From Wallemia ichthyophaga EXF-994 (lineage: Eukaryota > Basidiomycota > Wallemiomycetes > Wallemiales > Wallemiaceae), in the NCBI RefSeq assembly GCF_000400465.1, contig NW_008806276.1, positions 248,001 to 312,000 of the forward strand: a stretch of 64,000 nt of DNA. Direction: 5' to 3'. Within the stretch, counting starts at the first letter, position 1. Every line of letters starts with the position of its first letter. Positions 1 through 13,749 of the stretch are shown piece by piece. The notes under the pieces were generated by a model. It was not told where the DNA came from. It was given only the letters and a program-made list of their open reading frames with translations, and did no database searches. The position numbers and the translations under genes were made by a program.

Positions 1-1085
1 CTGAAAAAATACAAAACGTTACTCTAGATGAGACGCCAAAGGGAAGGCAAGAACAAGATCAGCAGGATCCCCGTGCTCAACAACCTCATCAACAACCCGC
101 TGAGGAAGAATTCACAACAGTATCAAAGGGTATGTCAATAGCAGCAAAACCACGCCGCAACAAGAACACACAGTCTCAGGATGACTTTGGAAGTATACAG
201 GTTGATGATAAGAGTGAAGGGGAAGACGAATCAGATGATGAAGATGCAGGTGACTGGATCACACCAGATAACGTAGAAGATCACAAAGCAGTTGATCTCG
301 GTCACCAGACAATTCAAGAGCAGTCGAAGAAGGATACATCAAAGAAGCCGCCCGTATTCCTAAAAGCGGCATGCATGACAGCTGATTTTGCTATGCAAAA
401 TGTACTCATACAGATAGGACTCAATCTGGTTGGTACAAATGGACAGAGAATCAAAAGCGCCAAGAGCTGGGTACTCAGATGTCATGCTTGTTTTAAGTAA
501 GTAATTTCCTACTAAAAACCTGCGTCTCACATTCCCAATAAAGACTCTGCAGAGATCAGTCAAAAAGGTTCTGCCCCGCTTGTGGTAACAGCACTCTTTT
601 GAGAACGTCAATAACAACATATGCACCTAAATCAGCAGATGCTGCACCTGTAGTTAAGGTACACTTGAAGAAGAACTTCCAGTACAAGAATAGAGGTACC
701 AAGTACTCTATTCCTGCATCTAGAGTTGGTAGCTCCAAGACTGGCAGTGGACTGCCGTTGATATTGCGAGAGGATGATCCAGATTTCCAAAGATCGGTGC
801 ACGCCGACCAAGTTGCAAAGCGCAAAGAGGAAAAAGCGCTGATGAGATCTCTCGAAAAGGGAAAAGCAGGCACCAGTGGTTTTACGTGAGTTTATGGACT
901 TTTCATATGAGTCAAAGATCTGACGTAATTCTAAAAGCGGCCAATGGATGGATCCTGACTGGTTACCAGGATTGCTTGCGCCTGACGCAAATGCTAGGCG
1001 GACGGGAGGTAGAGGCCCTGCTCGCATAGGTCATGGACGGAGGAACCCGAACGAAGTACGCAAGCAGGGCAAGAAAAAGAAGTAG
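1..1085 (+). CDS. NOB1: 20S pre-rRNA endonuclease NOB1, 3' part
   Basis: C-terminal part of the PIN-domain nuclease that cuts 20S pre-rRNA at site D to make 18S rRNA in late 40S maturation. The gene is cut by the left window edge, so the N-terminal PIN domain is absent. Exons are <1..496, 553..885 and 938..1085, with introns of 56 and 52 nt. An acidic linker leads to the conserved block MTADFAMQNVLIQIGLNL and the zinc ribbon, CHAC (exon 1) and CPAC (exon 2), split by the first intron. The tail DPDWLPGLLAPDANARR, ending in a Lys-rich stretch, is typical of NOB1. Splice phases agree at both junctions. Confidence 0.93.
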
Positions 1086-1293
1086 AGAAAGAAGATAAGT
1101 GTATTTGAAGATATACAGTGCATTTGTTTATAGATGTAAAAATTTTATAATTGTTAAGATAACGGAAAGTAGGGTTGTAGAATGGATTATAAGGTATGTA
1201 AAGGGCTGGTTATTTCAGAAAACAAGAGTGGCTGAGCTGCTGTAGCCGCTCGAATCCTCAAGACACTTCTTCATCGCCGGCCACCAAGACCCG

Positions 1294-3951
1294 ATGAAGA
1301 TGGAGCCGCCGACATCTATAAACTCACTAGAGCTAGAGTCAAAGCCTGTGGAGGGTACAAGAGGCAGGAAGAAGGGACCACGTCGTACACAATTCTGTGA
1401 GTTGAGCTCCGTTGAGCTCCGAAATGACTCATCAGATACTGATTGATAAAACTTAGCTTGCACCGAAGTGAGTTATTGCGCACGATAAAAGGTTTATCGT
1501 TAAATGACGCCATTTCAGTGCCACAGAAGAAAACAGAAATGCGATCGCAAGTGTGTACTGATATATTTCACCCCCACTTTGACTGATTTCGATATAAGAA
1601 CGCCATGCAGCCACTGCGCCCAGCGGAAAGTGCCGTGCGTGCCTTTCCAACCAGGCCACGATAACGATGTTCATAGTCGTTTGGTTAGAATCGAAGGGCT
1701 CGTCGAGAGTTTGATGCCGCTTCTCCAAACAGATACATCAGGCAGCACCTCAGAACCACCAAGCAAGAGACGCAAGGCGATGAGCACAGCTACTTCGGGT
1801 GATGATGATGACGAGGAGAGGGACGATCTGGCCAACGTCGGTATCGGTCCCGCTGCTTCAGGCACTCTGCTCAATAACGGCAATTGGTATGGCCCATCGA
1901 GCCTGAACGTGTCTGAAATAGCGCATGATCTCGCTGACAAAGTTGGCGGAGACACCACTACAGACTTCAAGAACCCTGCTCATAGTCCAATTGCTGTTGA
2001 TGATCAACTCAGTATCGTCATTCAGGAGTTCGGGATGAGCCCGTCTAAAGTCGACACGCTTGTGGACGAACTTCCGCCGAAACAGTTTGCAGATAAACTC
2101 GTTGACTCTTTCTTCGCGCACATTAACTGGACAAGGTATCCGATACATGAACAGAGCTTTAGAAACGCTTATGAGTCCACATACAAGAAGCGCAGGAGTT
2201 TGGAGGCTAAGGATTTCAAGAACCTTCCTCTCGTGTTTATCGTTCTCGCAACCACGCTTAGATTCGCTCCGAATGAAGAGATTGCAGTTGAGGCTGGCAG
2301 CGGTTTATCTGAAGCGGAGAGACGTAGCTGGGCGCTTAGATTGTATTGGAGCAGTAAGCCCAACTATTACTGCGCACACAACAAAACACCAGCTAACACC
2401 TTCTCAGCTCGCAGATGTTCACTTCTTGTGTCCGCAGTGCAGGGAGATTGCACAGAGATGGTCATCTCGAGGCTTCTGAGCACCCGTCTGCTCATCAACG
2501 AGAGAAGACTGACAGAATCATGGTCGCAGCTCGGAAGCGCGATTAGAACTGCTCAGAGTCTAGGCATGCACAGAGACGGAAGCAAGCTCGGGCTGAGCTG
2601 TTACGAGACAGAGTATCGCAGGAGGATTTGGAGCTATCTTCAGCATGCAGACAATACCTTAGCTCTGATATTGGGCAGGCCTCCATCGATTATCCCGGCA
2701 TACTGCGACACTCTCCCGCCATCTAACATTGATGACAACGATTTTCAGAGCACATCAGTGGATACAAGCCCACCGCTACCAAAACCACTCAATATACCTA
2801 CGCTGATGACGGCTCATGTGCTGCGCCACTCGTTCGTGCAGATAGTAGCTCGGTGCAACGAGCACTTTTCGAACCTGCGCGCACCGTCGAGCTACTCAAA
2901 TGTGTTAAGACTAGATGCAGAGATAGGCGAATTTATCGCAAGATTGCCGCCTGTGTTTAGATTTGAGGATCCAGACACATCGGTGGATAGCCAAATGCCA
3001 TGGTTGCCGACACATCGCTTCCTGCTCGCAGTGGAATGCTACTTTACTAAGATAAGTCTGCATAGACCATGGGTGCTTCGCAAACTTAACAGCACGAGGT
3101 ATGCACCATCAAGGAGGGCTTGCTTCGAGTCGGCGAAACTCGACTTTTTTGCTAGAGAGAGATTCAGGAAGGAGACAAATAAGTCGCTCGGTAGATTCGG
3201 TGGTGGACAGTATAGAATATTTAACTCCACACTCATCTCAGCGATAGCATTGATTTTGGAGCCGTTCGGGAAGGACTCCGCACAGCACAAACACATACTC
3301 GACTCGTTCCTTGCTGAGAGGCAAGACAAGACGGTGACGCTACCATGGGATGAGGCTATGGTTAATGAGATGCGCATCATACAGCTGTTCAGAAACAAGG
3401 CACAGGAGCTGCGTCAGTCGAGAGCGGCGGCGACTAGCAGTAGTGGGAGAGGCGCAAAGGGAAGGGTGAATGGGGAAGAAGTAGATGGATTCGATGACAC
3501 TACAGCAGATAAGGACCCATCACTGAGGTTCGCGCAGCCAAACGCTAATTCGAATGCCAATCTATTGATGGGTATGTCCAATTCGTCATTCGCCGAAGCG
3601 AGCGCACCGAGCTACCAGAGTGTGGTTTCAGGAAGTGACAATGTAGATGCGCAATGGCAATGGAATAGTGGTGGGGGAGGTGCTGGTGCCGGTGCTTCCA
3701 CTTCTGCTGCTACATCAGCAAACCACCTCCAGCCACCGTCAATTGACGTAAACGGGAATAATTGGACATTGAACGACGCACCGGCGGATACTATTGCTAT
3801 GCTGCTCGGATTAGGTGTGCCTGACATGATGCCCTTAAGTGGATCACTTGATAACTCGGTAAGCGGTGTACCGACGAGCTCTGCACAGCCGGCGCCGGAC
3901 GAGTCAGCAGACTATTGGCACAAGCTAATATCATCGCTGAATGAAAACTGA
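1294..3951 (+). CDS. Zn2Cys6 fungal transcription factor with fungal_trans domain
   Basis: Predicted 814-aa DNA-binding regulator. Exons are 1294..1396, 1457..1467, 1519..1550, 1599..2353 and 2408..3951. Joining them gives the canonical binuclear cluster C-x2-C-x6-C-x5-C-x2-C-x6-C (CTECHRRKQKCD, then TPCSHCAQRKVPC). The first two cysteines come from the 11-nt exon 2 and the start of exon 3. A short linker follows, then the fungal-specific regulatory domain, with the hallmark SWSQLGSAIRTAQSLGMHRDG near the middle, and a Gly/Ala/Ser-rich tail. The continuous ORF from 1504 lacks the first cysteine and reads through two introns of 48 and 54 nt. Target genes cannot be inferred. ATG 1294 follows an in-frame TAG at 1243. 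Confidence 0.88.
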
Positions 3952-4534
3952 AAAATGAAAATATTTACTTTTAATTGCGCATAGCCCTGTGATTAGCGTG
4001 TGTATCGGGAGTATATTTAGATTTAGTGTGTGCGATTAAGTGGAGGTAATTAATAGAATGGAGGTATTTGCATAGCGTTGTGTCACATGCTTTATTACAC
4101 GCTGTCTCGTTCTAAATTTAACGGCCGACGAGACAATTTGACACGGAGCGCTCGCCGGTGACCGGCTAACGGATATCAAAAGCTGTGCAAAGTGCACGGA
4201 GAAAGGTTTTATAGAATTTCAGACAACATTCGGCGTGATTCAGATTTGTTTTGTCGCAGATGTTTGTCTCTGATGCATAATAGGGCGGCGCCAGAATTAA
4301 AGGTGAGCAAAATTTGCACAATTATGAACGGAAGCTGCGGAAATGAGGTGAAGAGAGCGGGACAATGTGTAAAGTGGCGCTCACATACCGCATCTTAGTG
4401 CATAGCCACGAATTTTTTGCAAATACCGAGCTAACCTGTGCTAAGAGTGATCTCAGCGGACGTGCGGGGAAGCTTTAAATAGCTCCGAGGCCCTTGAACT
4501 TGAACTACCAACCAATTCTTTCCTTGCAATTACA
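3952..4534. other. Intergenic region with chitin deacetylase promoter
   Basis: No gene is supported here; the longest ORF (4192..4398) has no family resemblance. A TATA-like TTTAAATA at 4474-4481 lies 54 bp upstream of the chitin deacetylase ATG, which suggests a focused and perhaps strongly expressed promoter. Confidence 0.5.
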
Positions 4535-5353
4535 ATGAAGTTAAACCTCGCCATCGCTGCCTCAATCCTCGGCTTTGCTGCTGCTGCACCAGCTGAGCGC
4601 CAAACTCAAGGCGTCGTAAACAGCTGCTACAAGCCAGACTCAATGGCTATCACCTACGACGACGGTCCATACCAATGGGACTACAACGTTAACAGCCAAT
4701 TCAACGCCGTCGGCGGTAAAACTACTTACTTTGTCAACGGTAACAACTGGAGCTGTATATACTCGGAGGAGAACGTGAGCCGTCTCCGTGCCCTTCACGA
4801 GAACGGCCACCAAATCGCTTCTCACACTTGGTATGTCTTTGAAGTTTTTCAATCTATCAGACACCTCTGACAGCTTGGCAGGGGACACGTCCACCTTCCT
4901 CAACTCACCAACGAACAAATCGATCAGCAAGTTCAACTCGTTGAAGACGCTTTATGGAAGATCATTGGTGTCGTTCCAAAGTTCATCCGCCCACCATACG
5001 GTGAAGTTGATGACAGAGTTGTACAGCACCTCCAAGACAGATGGGGCTTGACTGTTGTCAACTGGTCAGAAGACTCGAGAGACGCTCTCGGTGCATCTGA
5101 CCAAGAAATCTTGGACCTCTACGACGGCTTTGCTTCCGACACAAGTCAATCACACATTGTCTTGAACCATGCCGTTCACGAACCAGCCAGCCACTTGCCA
5201 CAAGTCTACGTCCCTGAAATGCAAAACGCTGGTTACTCACTCGACACTGTTGCTCAATGCCTCTACCAAGAGCCATACAAGGTTACCGGTGGTTACTCAC
5301 AAAGAGACGCCTCATGGACTTGTGAGGGCCTTCCAGCTCCAGGTGAAGCATAA
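4535..5353 (+). CDS. Secreted chitin/polysaccharide deacetylase (CE4 family)
   Basis: Predicted 255-aa secreted enzyme that removes acetyl groups from chitin in the cell wall. Exons are 4535..4830 and 4882..5353; the 51-nt intron splits the Trp codon of the metal motif. A signal peptide (MKLNLAIAASILGFAAAA) ends near residue 18-20. NodB-fold motifs appear in order: TYDDGP (catalytic base and metal Asp), SHTWGH (metal His), RPPYGE, the Trp of VVNWSEDSRD, and LNHAVH. The length suits a single catalytic domain; no chitin-binding module or GPI signal is visible. Codon use is strongly biased to C-ending codons, unlike most neighbours, which suggests high expression. Exact substrate is inferred. 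Confidence 0.9.
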
Positions 5354-5584
5354 GATGCTTAAATCAGCTCCTTATCAATGATGGCACGACATTACAACTA
5401 ACTTCATTACACTTTTAATAGACATTTTCGACTATTCCATTCCTTAAGTAAATGGATTACCTTTGGACTTCTTTTATATTTTACACCTCTATCTTTCTAA
5501 TTGAACACATCAAGACACTCATTGATAACATCAGTCTTTGAAAAACGAACATTGTCAATCAATCGAATAATGCATAGTATCACA

Positions 5585-6865
5585 CTAGTTTGGTTGTTTG
5601 AATTTGGTATGTGTGAGTGTACGTGCTCGTGTACTTGTTATGAGTGTTGCAAGTATGTAAGCATTGCTGGCAAACCAAAACAAACTTGCTATCCACAGAG
5701 GTATAAACAGAGGCTGGCCGAGGAACTCCAACCTATATGCGATAGAAAGCCACACAGCCTGTGAAGTAAGCCACAATATCGGCAAAACCACTTTTTGCTT
5801 CGTGCAGAGATTCAACGATGGCAGAACGACAGGCAAGAGCCAAATGTACCAGAGGAAGTACTATTGGGATGAGTTTTGTGAGTGTGCGTTCATGCGTTAC
5901 TTACCTGCGATGTACAAACCCTGTTGAAAGTGACAAACGCGTACGTCTGCAAAAACCAAGCGAGTGGGAGATCCACTCCGCCGTACACAACACCTAATCC
6001 AAGTGATAGGATGAGTTGCGGTACGAGTGAGAGGACTGGATTGGAGAAGAGTGAGACCGTGTCTGGTTGAACGTCGTAATTGAGGTAGGTGGGGTAGAAG
6101 TAGGGCGTGAAGTTGTGTCGGTGGTCCTTCCTCCCCACGTGGTAGAGGTAGGTCGATTCCACAAACTGCATGCCGTATCTAGAGGGAGTCTGAGAGTGAA
6201 ACCTTGTGTGATCACCCAAACTAAACCTACATCCTGTACATGGCCACATTCACAGCTGCAAAGACGCCCAAACTGATAGCCGAGAAAGAGGCCATCCGCG
6301 TAAACGACCTCGTCTTAGACCACATGTGAGCGAGTATCGAAGGTGCGTATATGAAAGGGTATATCTTATAATGAACGCTGAGTGCCATGAATACTGCGCT
6401 GAGCGTGTACTGCTCATGCAGGAGCAAATCGAGTGTGGACATGACAAGTACGCCTATGAGGGATTCCGGGGAGCCTCTGGTGGAAATAGAAATAACGACT
6501 GGGTTTAGTGTCCACAAGAGGTGAGATACATAGCCTCCTCTGCGACCGACGCGCAGTTTCCGCTGAATCCTATCCACACTCACACCAATTGCCAGATCTG
6601 CCAACGAGAAGAGAATTTTACCGAAATTCTCGTCGAGTGTTATATTCGGAAGGAGCATCCACGATAGCAGCGGCGTGTATCTGTACGTCCTCCGCTCGTA
6701 TGGTGACTGCCCACCGTGGACTAACTCAGCAGCTTCGCTCACTACGCGATAATCAACATCTGTGTATGTAGGACCACCGTTTGTGCGCGCTATACCATCG
6801 TAATAGCTCGAATATGCAATCAAAACAGCTCTAATGGCGAGTCCAGTAAGCAGGATCCAAGTCAT
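5585..6865 (-). CDS. GPI14: GPI mannosyltransferase 1 (PIG-M/GPI14)
   Basis: Predicted 394-aa multi-pass ER membrane enzyme that adds the first alpha-1,4-mannose to the GPI anchor precursor from dolichol-phosphate mannose. Exons in genomic order are 5585..5860, 5905..6178 and 6231..6865. The luminal DXD-type motif YTDVDY lies near residue 36, followed by SPYERRTYRYTPLL. The PIG-M signatures RGSPES and HYKIYP follow. After the first splice the chain reads MYRIYGMQF, TYLYH and RKDHRHNF, and later FNRVCTSQYFLWY across the second splice. These family landmarks fix both splice phases (2 and 0). It converges with the chitin deacetylase gene, 231 bp away. Confidence 0.92.
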
Positions 6866-6908
6866 GATGAAATTAAGTCAACTTGATTAAATTAGTTAAA
6901 TCGATAAA

Positions 6909-8542
<1,634 letters not shown>

Positions 8543-8614
8543 CAGAAGGTGGTGGTGATGCAACAAGACAGGAGACATGTAAAATGTTGTAATTGCTTAC
8601 AAATTTGGATACCA

Positions 8615-9341
8615 CTACAATCTGCTTACAAAGTCTCTATTTTCCATCCAATCCAGGCTGTTATTCGAGAGGTGGTTGTCGAGATCATTCAAGTAATCAA
8701 CTAGTGTCTTGATTTTGGCTGTGTCGACGTTGGCGACGGGGAGAGTAACCTTGGAGAGCGACTGGGAATTAGTTGCTTTGAATGAATGTAGGGTGTAGCC
8801 TTTCCATTGCTTGTCCTCAGTGCTTCCACCGACAGCTACACCGACTACGTGCTTGCTATTACCAGCATTCATCTTAATTCTGTTTAGTATTTGTATTCCA
8901 GTTGAGCTCAGCGTTGGATTCTGTTCCAAAATCTCGGACGCCTCGTACATGCCCACCAAATCCATACCTTTGGAGCGTGCGTGGGTGTGTATCTGTGAAT
9001 TTGTAAGTGGACTGCCTATATTGCCTGTACTACAAGTACCATTTCCAGTCCCATTTCCATCACCACTGAGAGCGTGTTCCAGAGGTGCTGCACCGGTACA
9101 GCGTCTTGTGGGAGTGTTAATAGACCTTCAGCACTGCTACGCAAACGATAACACACCAATAATCTCCACCTCATTCGCCTCTATCCTTCCTATCAAAACC
9201 CCATTAATAGCGGCTTCTGGGTATTTGGCTGCCAGTGGTTGTACGTGAGTTCTGTACACTGTTAATACGCCTAAACACACCAGCATGCGCAATAATCTTT
9301 GAATGTACGCGAGTGTTTATGCTGCTCATGCTCATGCTCAT
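8615..9341 (-). CDS. EMC8: ER membrane protein complex subunit 8/9-like
   Basis: Predicted 212-aa MPN-like subunit of the EMC, which inserts tail-anchored and multi-pass proteins into the ER membrane. Exons are 8615..9104, 9141..9228 and 9281..9341. Family landmarks are AHAAKYPEAAINGVLIG across splice 1, KGMDLVGMYEASEIL, and the C-terminal LNDLDNHLSNNSLDW. The middle intron is only 36 nt. I chose it because both frames then continue through a region aligned by eye with the family, but that junction is the least certain. Three in-frame ATGs (9341, 9335, 9329) start the protein, so the start is ambiguous by four residues. Which paralogue, EMC8 or EMC9, cannot be told. Confidence 0.75.
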
Positions 9342-9385
9342 GCTGAAAGTAAAGGAAATCAATATTCAAGCCATTTAAAGTAATT

Positions 9386-10039
9386 TTAGTAATGTAATCT
9401 GTGCGTGAAGCATTGGTAGCCATTTGGATTGTTGATCAGGTACTTCTGGTGATAATCCTCTGCCTTCCACCACTTGAATTTGTTTACTGGGTTGATTTGC
9501 GTGGCGATTGTGGAGCCATTTGGTGTAAAGTGAGCTTGCTGGACTTGCTCTCTAACTGAATCAGCGACATTCTTCTGCTCCTCGGAAGTTGGGAAGAGTG
9601 CCGTGCGATACTGTGTACCGACGTCAGCGCCTTGGCGATCAACTTGAGTTGGATCGTGAGTGCGGAAGAAGAAATCGAGGAGCTCCTCGTAGCTCGCATT
9701 GCGCTTGTCCCAAGTCAACGACAAGGCTTCTGCGTGTCCAGTTGTACCCGTACAAACAAGTCTGTAAGAAGGATCGTTGCCTGCTCTGTGATTAGAGAAT
9801 ATGGAGTGTGCGTATAGCTAACCCACCAACGCCTGCATCGTCACCGCCAATAAATCCAACCTCTGCGCTTATTATGGAATCCTTGAAATATTTCCTAAAA
9901 AGCTCCTCCGTGCTGTAGCTGGTGTCAGTACCACCGGTAGATGACCGATAAGAGGAAATTACCCCCAAAAGCAGCCATTTGCGAATATCGAAGTTTCTGG
10001 TTGCGGATCTGGGAGCTGTTTGATCTTGTTCTCCCTCAT
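9386..10039 (-). CDS. MXR1: Peptide-methionine (S)-S-oxide reductase MsrA
   Basis: Predicted 185-aa enzyme that repairs oxidised methionine with thioredoxin. Exons are 9386..9780, 9827..9912 and 9963..10039. The active-site motif GCFWG with the catalytic Cys sits near residue 24 and is split by the first intron, continuing as TEELFRKYF. Next come VGFIGG, SYRLVCTGTTGHAE, and FFRTHDPTQVDRQGADVGTQYR with the substrate-binding region. The tail YHQKYL and NGYQC is typical. The predicted protein lacks a clear mitochondrial leader. It is divergent from TAF13, with 173 bp between the start codons. A 5-codon upstream ORF ends in an ATGA overlap with the MsrA ATG. Confidence 0.92.
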
Positions 10040-10212
10040 TTCTGCAGCATCTCTAGCAAGCTTGATTGTTGGCTGTATCTTTGTGACCATTGTGTGGCTG
10101 TGGCTGTTGTGTGGATTAGGTACAGCACCACGGAAACAACAAATCTCCCACTTCTTCCCGAGTGATTTGAATAAGTTAAGAATATTGATGATGGTTGTTT
10201 GTAACGGTCAAG

Positions 10213-10636
10213 ATGCAGACACAGAATGTTCGCCGTAAAACACAAATGAAGGGTCAATTTACCAAAGAGTGTGAGTGGTGTGGTGTTAGAATGTAAATAT
10301 CCCCCTAACGCGCCTTATGCCTAAGTACGCCCACTAATGTACTCATTCGGCGACGACGTCAATCCAGATCCAGAAGCAACAAACGTGTTGGAGGAGATAT
10401 TGATTGACTTTATAATGGAAATATGCTACAAATCGCAAAAGGCGAGTGGAAATCGCGGTAAAATAAAGATCGAAGACATCAAGTTCGTACTGCGTAACGA
10501 CACCAAGAAGCTGAATAGAGTTGAGGAGTTGCTGTACATGCAAGAGGATATAAAGAGGGCAAGAGCTGCTTTCAATGAAGGTGACATCATCCAAGATGCT
10601 GTAAAGGCTAATGGCAACAAGAAGCCTGCTACTTGA
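10213..10636 (+). CDS. TAF13: TFIID subunit TAF13
   Basis: Predicted 122-aa histone-fold subunit of TFIID, which pairs with TAF11. Exons are 10213..10270 and 10326..10636, with a 55-nt intron. The splice restores the TAF13 signature FTKELRPLMYSFGDDVNPDP at the histone-fold start. It continues through VLEEILIDFIMEICYK and IKIEDIKFVLRNDTKKLNRV, the helix 2-3 region. The first ATG in frame after a stop is 10213; 10246 is an alternative 11 codons downstream. Length matches the family (about 120-130 aa). Confidence 0.9.
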
Positions 10637-10864
10637 TGGATTTCTGATTGAATATTTGAATTACCTCAGCTGCCTTCCCTGTCCACTCGCACTCGCACTC
10701 GCCGCTCGAAACGCAATTCCCGCACAACTCACCAGCCAAATAATGAAATTTGTAAAAGAAATTCTTGAAATTTTTCTCTCATCTGGAGGACTCCTTGACG
10801 CTGCGAATATTGAGCGTAAATTTGGCAGTGTCATTGATATCGCGTCGTTGTACTTGAACACCCA

Positions 10865-13749
10865 ATGGACACCTCCCTAAACATATCAAATATAAATCGA
10901 TCAACTGTGAATTTAATCTCTGAAATCATAGACTCTGTTCCACGCGGTTCTCACTCTTTTCTCTCGTTATTCAATGCTTATAATCAAGTACTCGACGCGC
11001 ACGGAATTGATCAAAACGATGAAGTGGAATTGTATGATTTGCTATTGAAATTGGGTGTCGTTAGAGGACGCGATTGGTTTGAAAGGTGGCAAGCTATTGT
11101 GAATTCTGAGTATTCCGAGTATTCTGAGTTTTCTATTCATAATAGTCATAATATCCATAATAATCGCGATACTGTGTTTTTAGACCATAGCAGCTCACCC
11201 ACTTTATCCAATTCCTCTCATTCTCACTCTTCTCACTCTCATTCCACTTCCACTGCTGCACTGGCTGCTGATGCTAGACAAACTGACAAGGAATACCCTC
11301 CAATCCAATATGAGCACTCGTCTCATCGCTCACCTCAAACACTCCATGCACGCGCAATGGCTAGTGTTCACGCTCAGACTAATCGCGTTCGTCAGTCTCA
11401 ACTAGCACAGAGACGCCAAGAACATCAGCACCACCAACGCGCTCAACTTGCTCGCAAAAGGGAGCTCGACGAAGCGAGACAGCGAGCGGATGAAAATAAA
11501 GTCCTTAGAGAAATGGAAAGCGCTGCTGATGCTTTGCATAATCAAAACATTCTAACACGCACTTTCAACGCTTGGTTTGGACTGTTTAGGTGGATTCACG
11601 AGAGTAATGTGAAAGTAGAAACGGTACAACAATCTCGCATTCTCAGTACCTTCTTTCATAAATGGCAGTATGCACTCAACAGTCATGTCTTTGCTGCCAC
11701 CCACGTTGCAGTGTCGCACGACAATACCAGAATAACAAACGATACCCTCAAACTATGGAAAATTCGTCTAAGACACAGACTTCGCCACAGAAAGGAAAAT
11801 AGATTGCGCACGACATACGTAACTATACGTAAGGGTATTGCGAAGAGATTGATGGAAAAGGCTTGGCAGCTATGGCGGCAAGCAACCGATACGAGGAGGG
11901 CAGATATGAGGTATTCGTATGCGACAATGAGCGCGCATTTCAAGCAATGGAAGCAACGCACCATACAAGTACTCGAGAAGGACAGTCTTGTTGTTGAATT
12001 GGCTACTATTGCGAACGAGAGACGAGCAGCGAGGTTTTTGAATCGCTGGAAACAACGTTGCATTCTCCAAACCCGAGAAAGACAATATGAGGAGAGATGG
12101 CGGGGAGATGCGACGCGCACATACTTTGATGCGTGGAAATACAGAACTGATACCAATAAAGCAGCCGCAGCATGGCGAGATGCATCTGCAGTGCGCACTG
12201 CTTTCTACGCCTGGCAGCGGAAATTGTACACGGTACAGAAATTCACTGCTCTGGCTGATACCTTCTCGCAAGATAGACACGAAGCAATCAGGAGACAGAC
12301 TATACACCAGTGGCAACTCTCGCTCAAGTGCTTCACTTTCCACCTCTCACATATGCACACGCTCGGCCAGCTCGTCCTGCAGTACTGGTACAGCAAAATG
12401 CAAGATGTTCAGGAAAGAGAATTGGTGGCTGAAGAGTACCATTTCGTGCACATCCGGGAGTTGGGTGTAGGTCTGTTCGACAGGTGGAAGTCAAGATGGG
12501 GTGAGGTGCGCGTTAGGAATGGGCTGGCTGTCGAATTCAGGCAAGTGAACAGCCAGCATGTTGCATTGAAAAAGTGGATGCGTAACTACCAGCATAAACG
12601 GATGATGAACAGACGTGGATATGTGCTGCGACGGATGATCCAGAAGAAAAATGCTTTCTATGGATGGAGAATGGCTCTCAGTCGGAAGAGACAGGAAGAG
12701 TGGATAGGCAGACGCGAGCTGACTGTCAAGAAAGACAGCTGGAATGGTGGGTGGTGTGTTGCACCGAAAAACACTCCTGACACATCTACCCAGTGTGGAG
12801 AAACAGATTTGGCGTTCTATGTGACCTCAGAGCTCGAGAAGACCTTTTCAAAGCTGAGCGCACGCACAAGACACTCACATCGGCTGTGCTCCAGAAGTGG
12901 CTTCAGAGGACTATTGACAGCCGCGACGTGATGTATTCTGCCGACATGCTGCACGAGCGGAAGAGAAAGAAGTGGGTGTACTTCCTCTAGCTTTTTAGAA
13001 TTGGTGAGGAGATTCTGTGTGCATTCTAACACAAACCCAGGTCTGTTATGCAGCAGTGGCGAGCCAAGAACACAGCCGTGCAGGGTCTGCACAGCGCCGG
13101 TGCGGCGTACCGGGAGGCGAAAGAAGAGAGTGAGTGGAGTGTTAGAGGGGAGCGAGGAGAGCACAGTCTAACGCAGCGCCCAACAGACACCCGTCGCGGC
13201 ATGCTGGCGAGATGGCAGCGTCGAACGCAGTTGGGAGTGGAACAGAGCAGAAAGTGTGAGCAATTCCTCTCACGACGCTTAACGCGCACGAAACGCACAG
13301 CATTCGAGGCGTGGTACGACCAGATAAAGACACTAGAACTGGAAGCGGTAGAGACGGAGATGCTGATACTGCGTCGGGAGCGGATGCTGCATGCGGGACT
13401 AGCGCGGTGGATGAGCGTTTGTGCTGCACTACCTGCTGTGCGTCATTACAATACCTCTCTCAAGACGCGCACATTGCGCTTGTGGAATGCCCAGCTGCCA
13501 TCGGCACGTAATGCTCGGCTAGCTGCTCATATCAGTCGCAGAGAGTCGCTCACCAAGTGGCTCGGCATGTGGAGAGATAACGTACAGATTAAACGCTCCA
13601 GACGCGCCATTGCACGCGCTAGGACTCTCGGGAAAAGGCCATCGGCGAGTAGACTGAAACAGGCGGCGGCGAGAGCGGAAGCGAGCGCGACACCGTCGCC
13701 TGAGCTGGGAATACGGAGGCCGTTTAGCAGAGTAAATCGAGTGTATTGA
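10865..13749 (+). CDS. SFI1: Sfi1 spindle pole body/centrin-binding protein
   Basis: Predicted 905-aa structural protein of the spindle pole body half-bridge, which binds centrin (Cdc31) along a long helix. Exons are 10865..12746, 12794..12977, 13041..13129 and 13187..13749. The N-terminal Sfi1 domain reads FLSLFNAYNQVLDAHGID, then LLLKLGVVRGRDWFERW. It is followed by more than a dozen centrin-binding repeats with a Trp spaced about 30-35 residues apart, such as TFNAWFGLFRW, FLNRWKQR, FFHKWQYA and YFDAWKYR. The 57-nt third intron is in frame and stop-free. The second intron uses a weaker donor chosen by phase. An upstream ORF (10743..10880) overlaps the start codon. Confidence 0.86.

Noticed and set aside
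4192-4398. 68-aa ORF upstream of chitin deacetylase
   Set aside because: Cys/Arg-rich random-looking sequence in a promoter region, with no splice partners or family resemblance.
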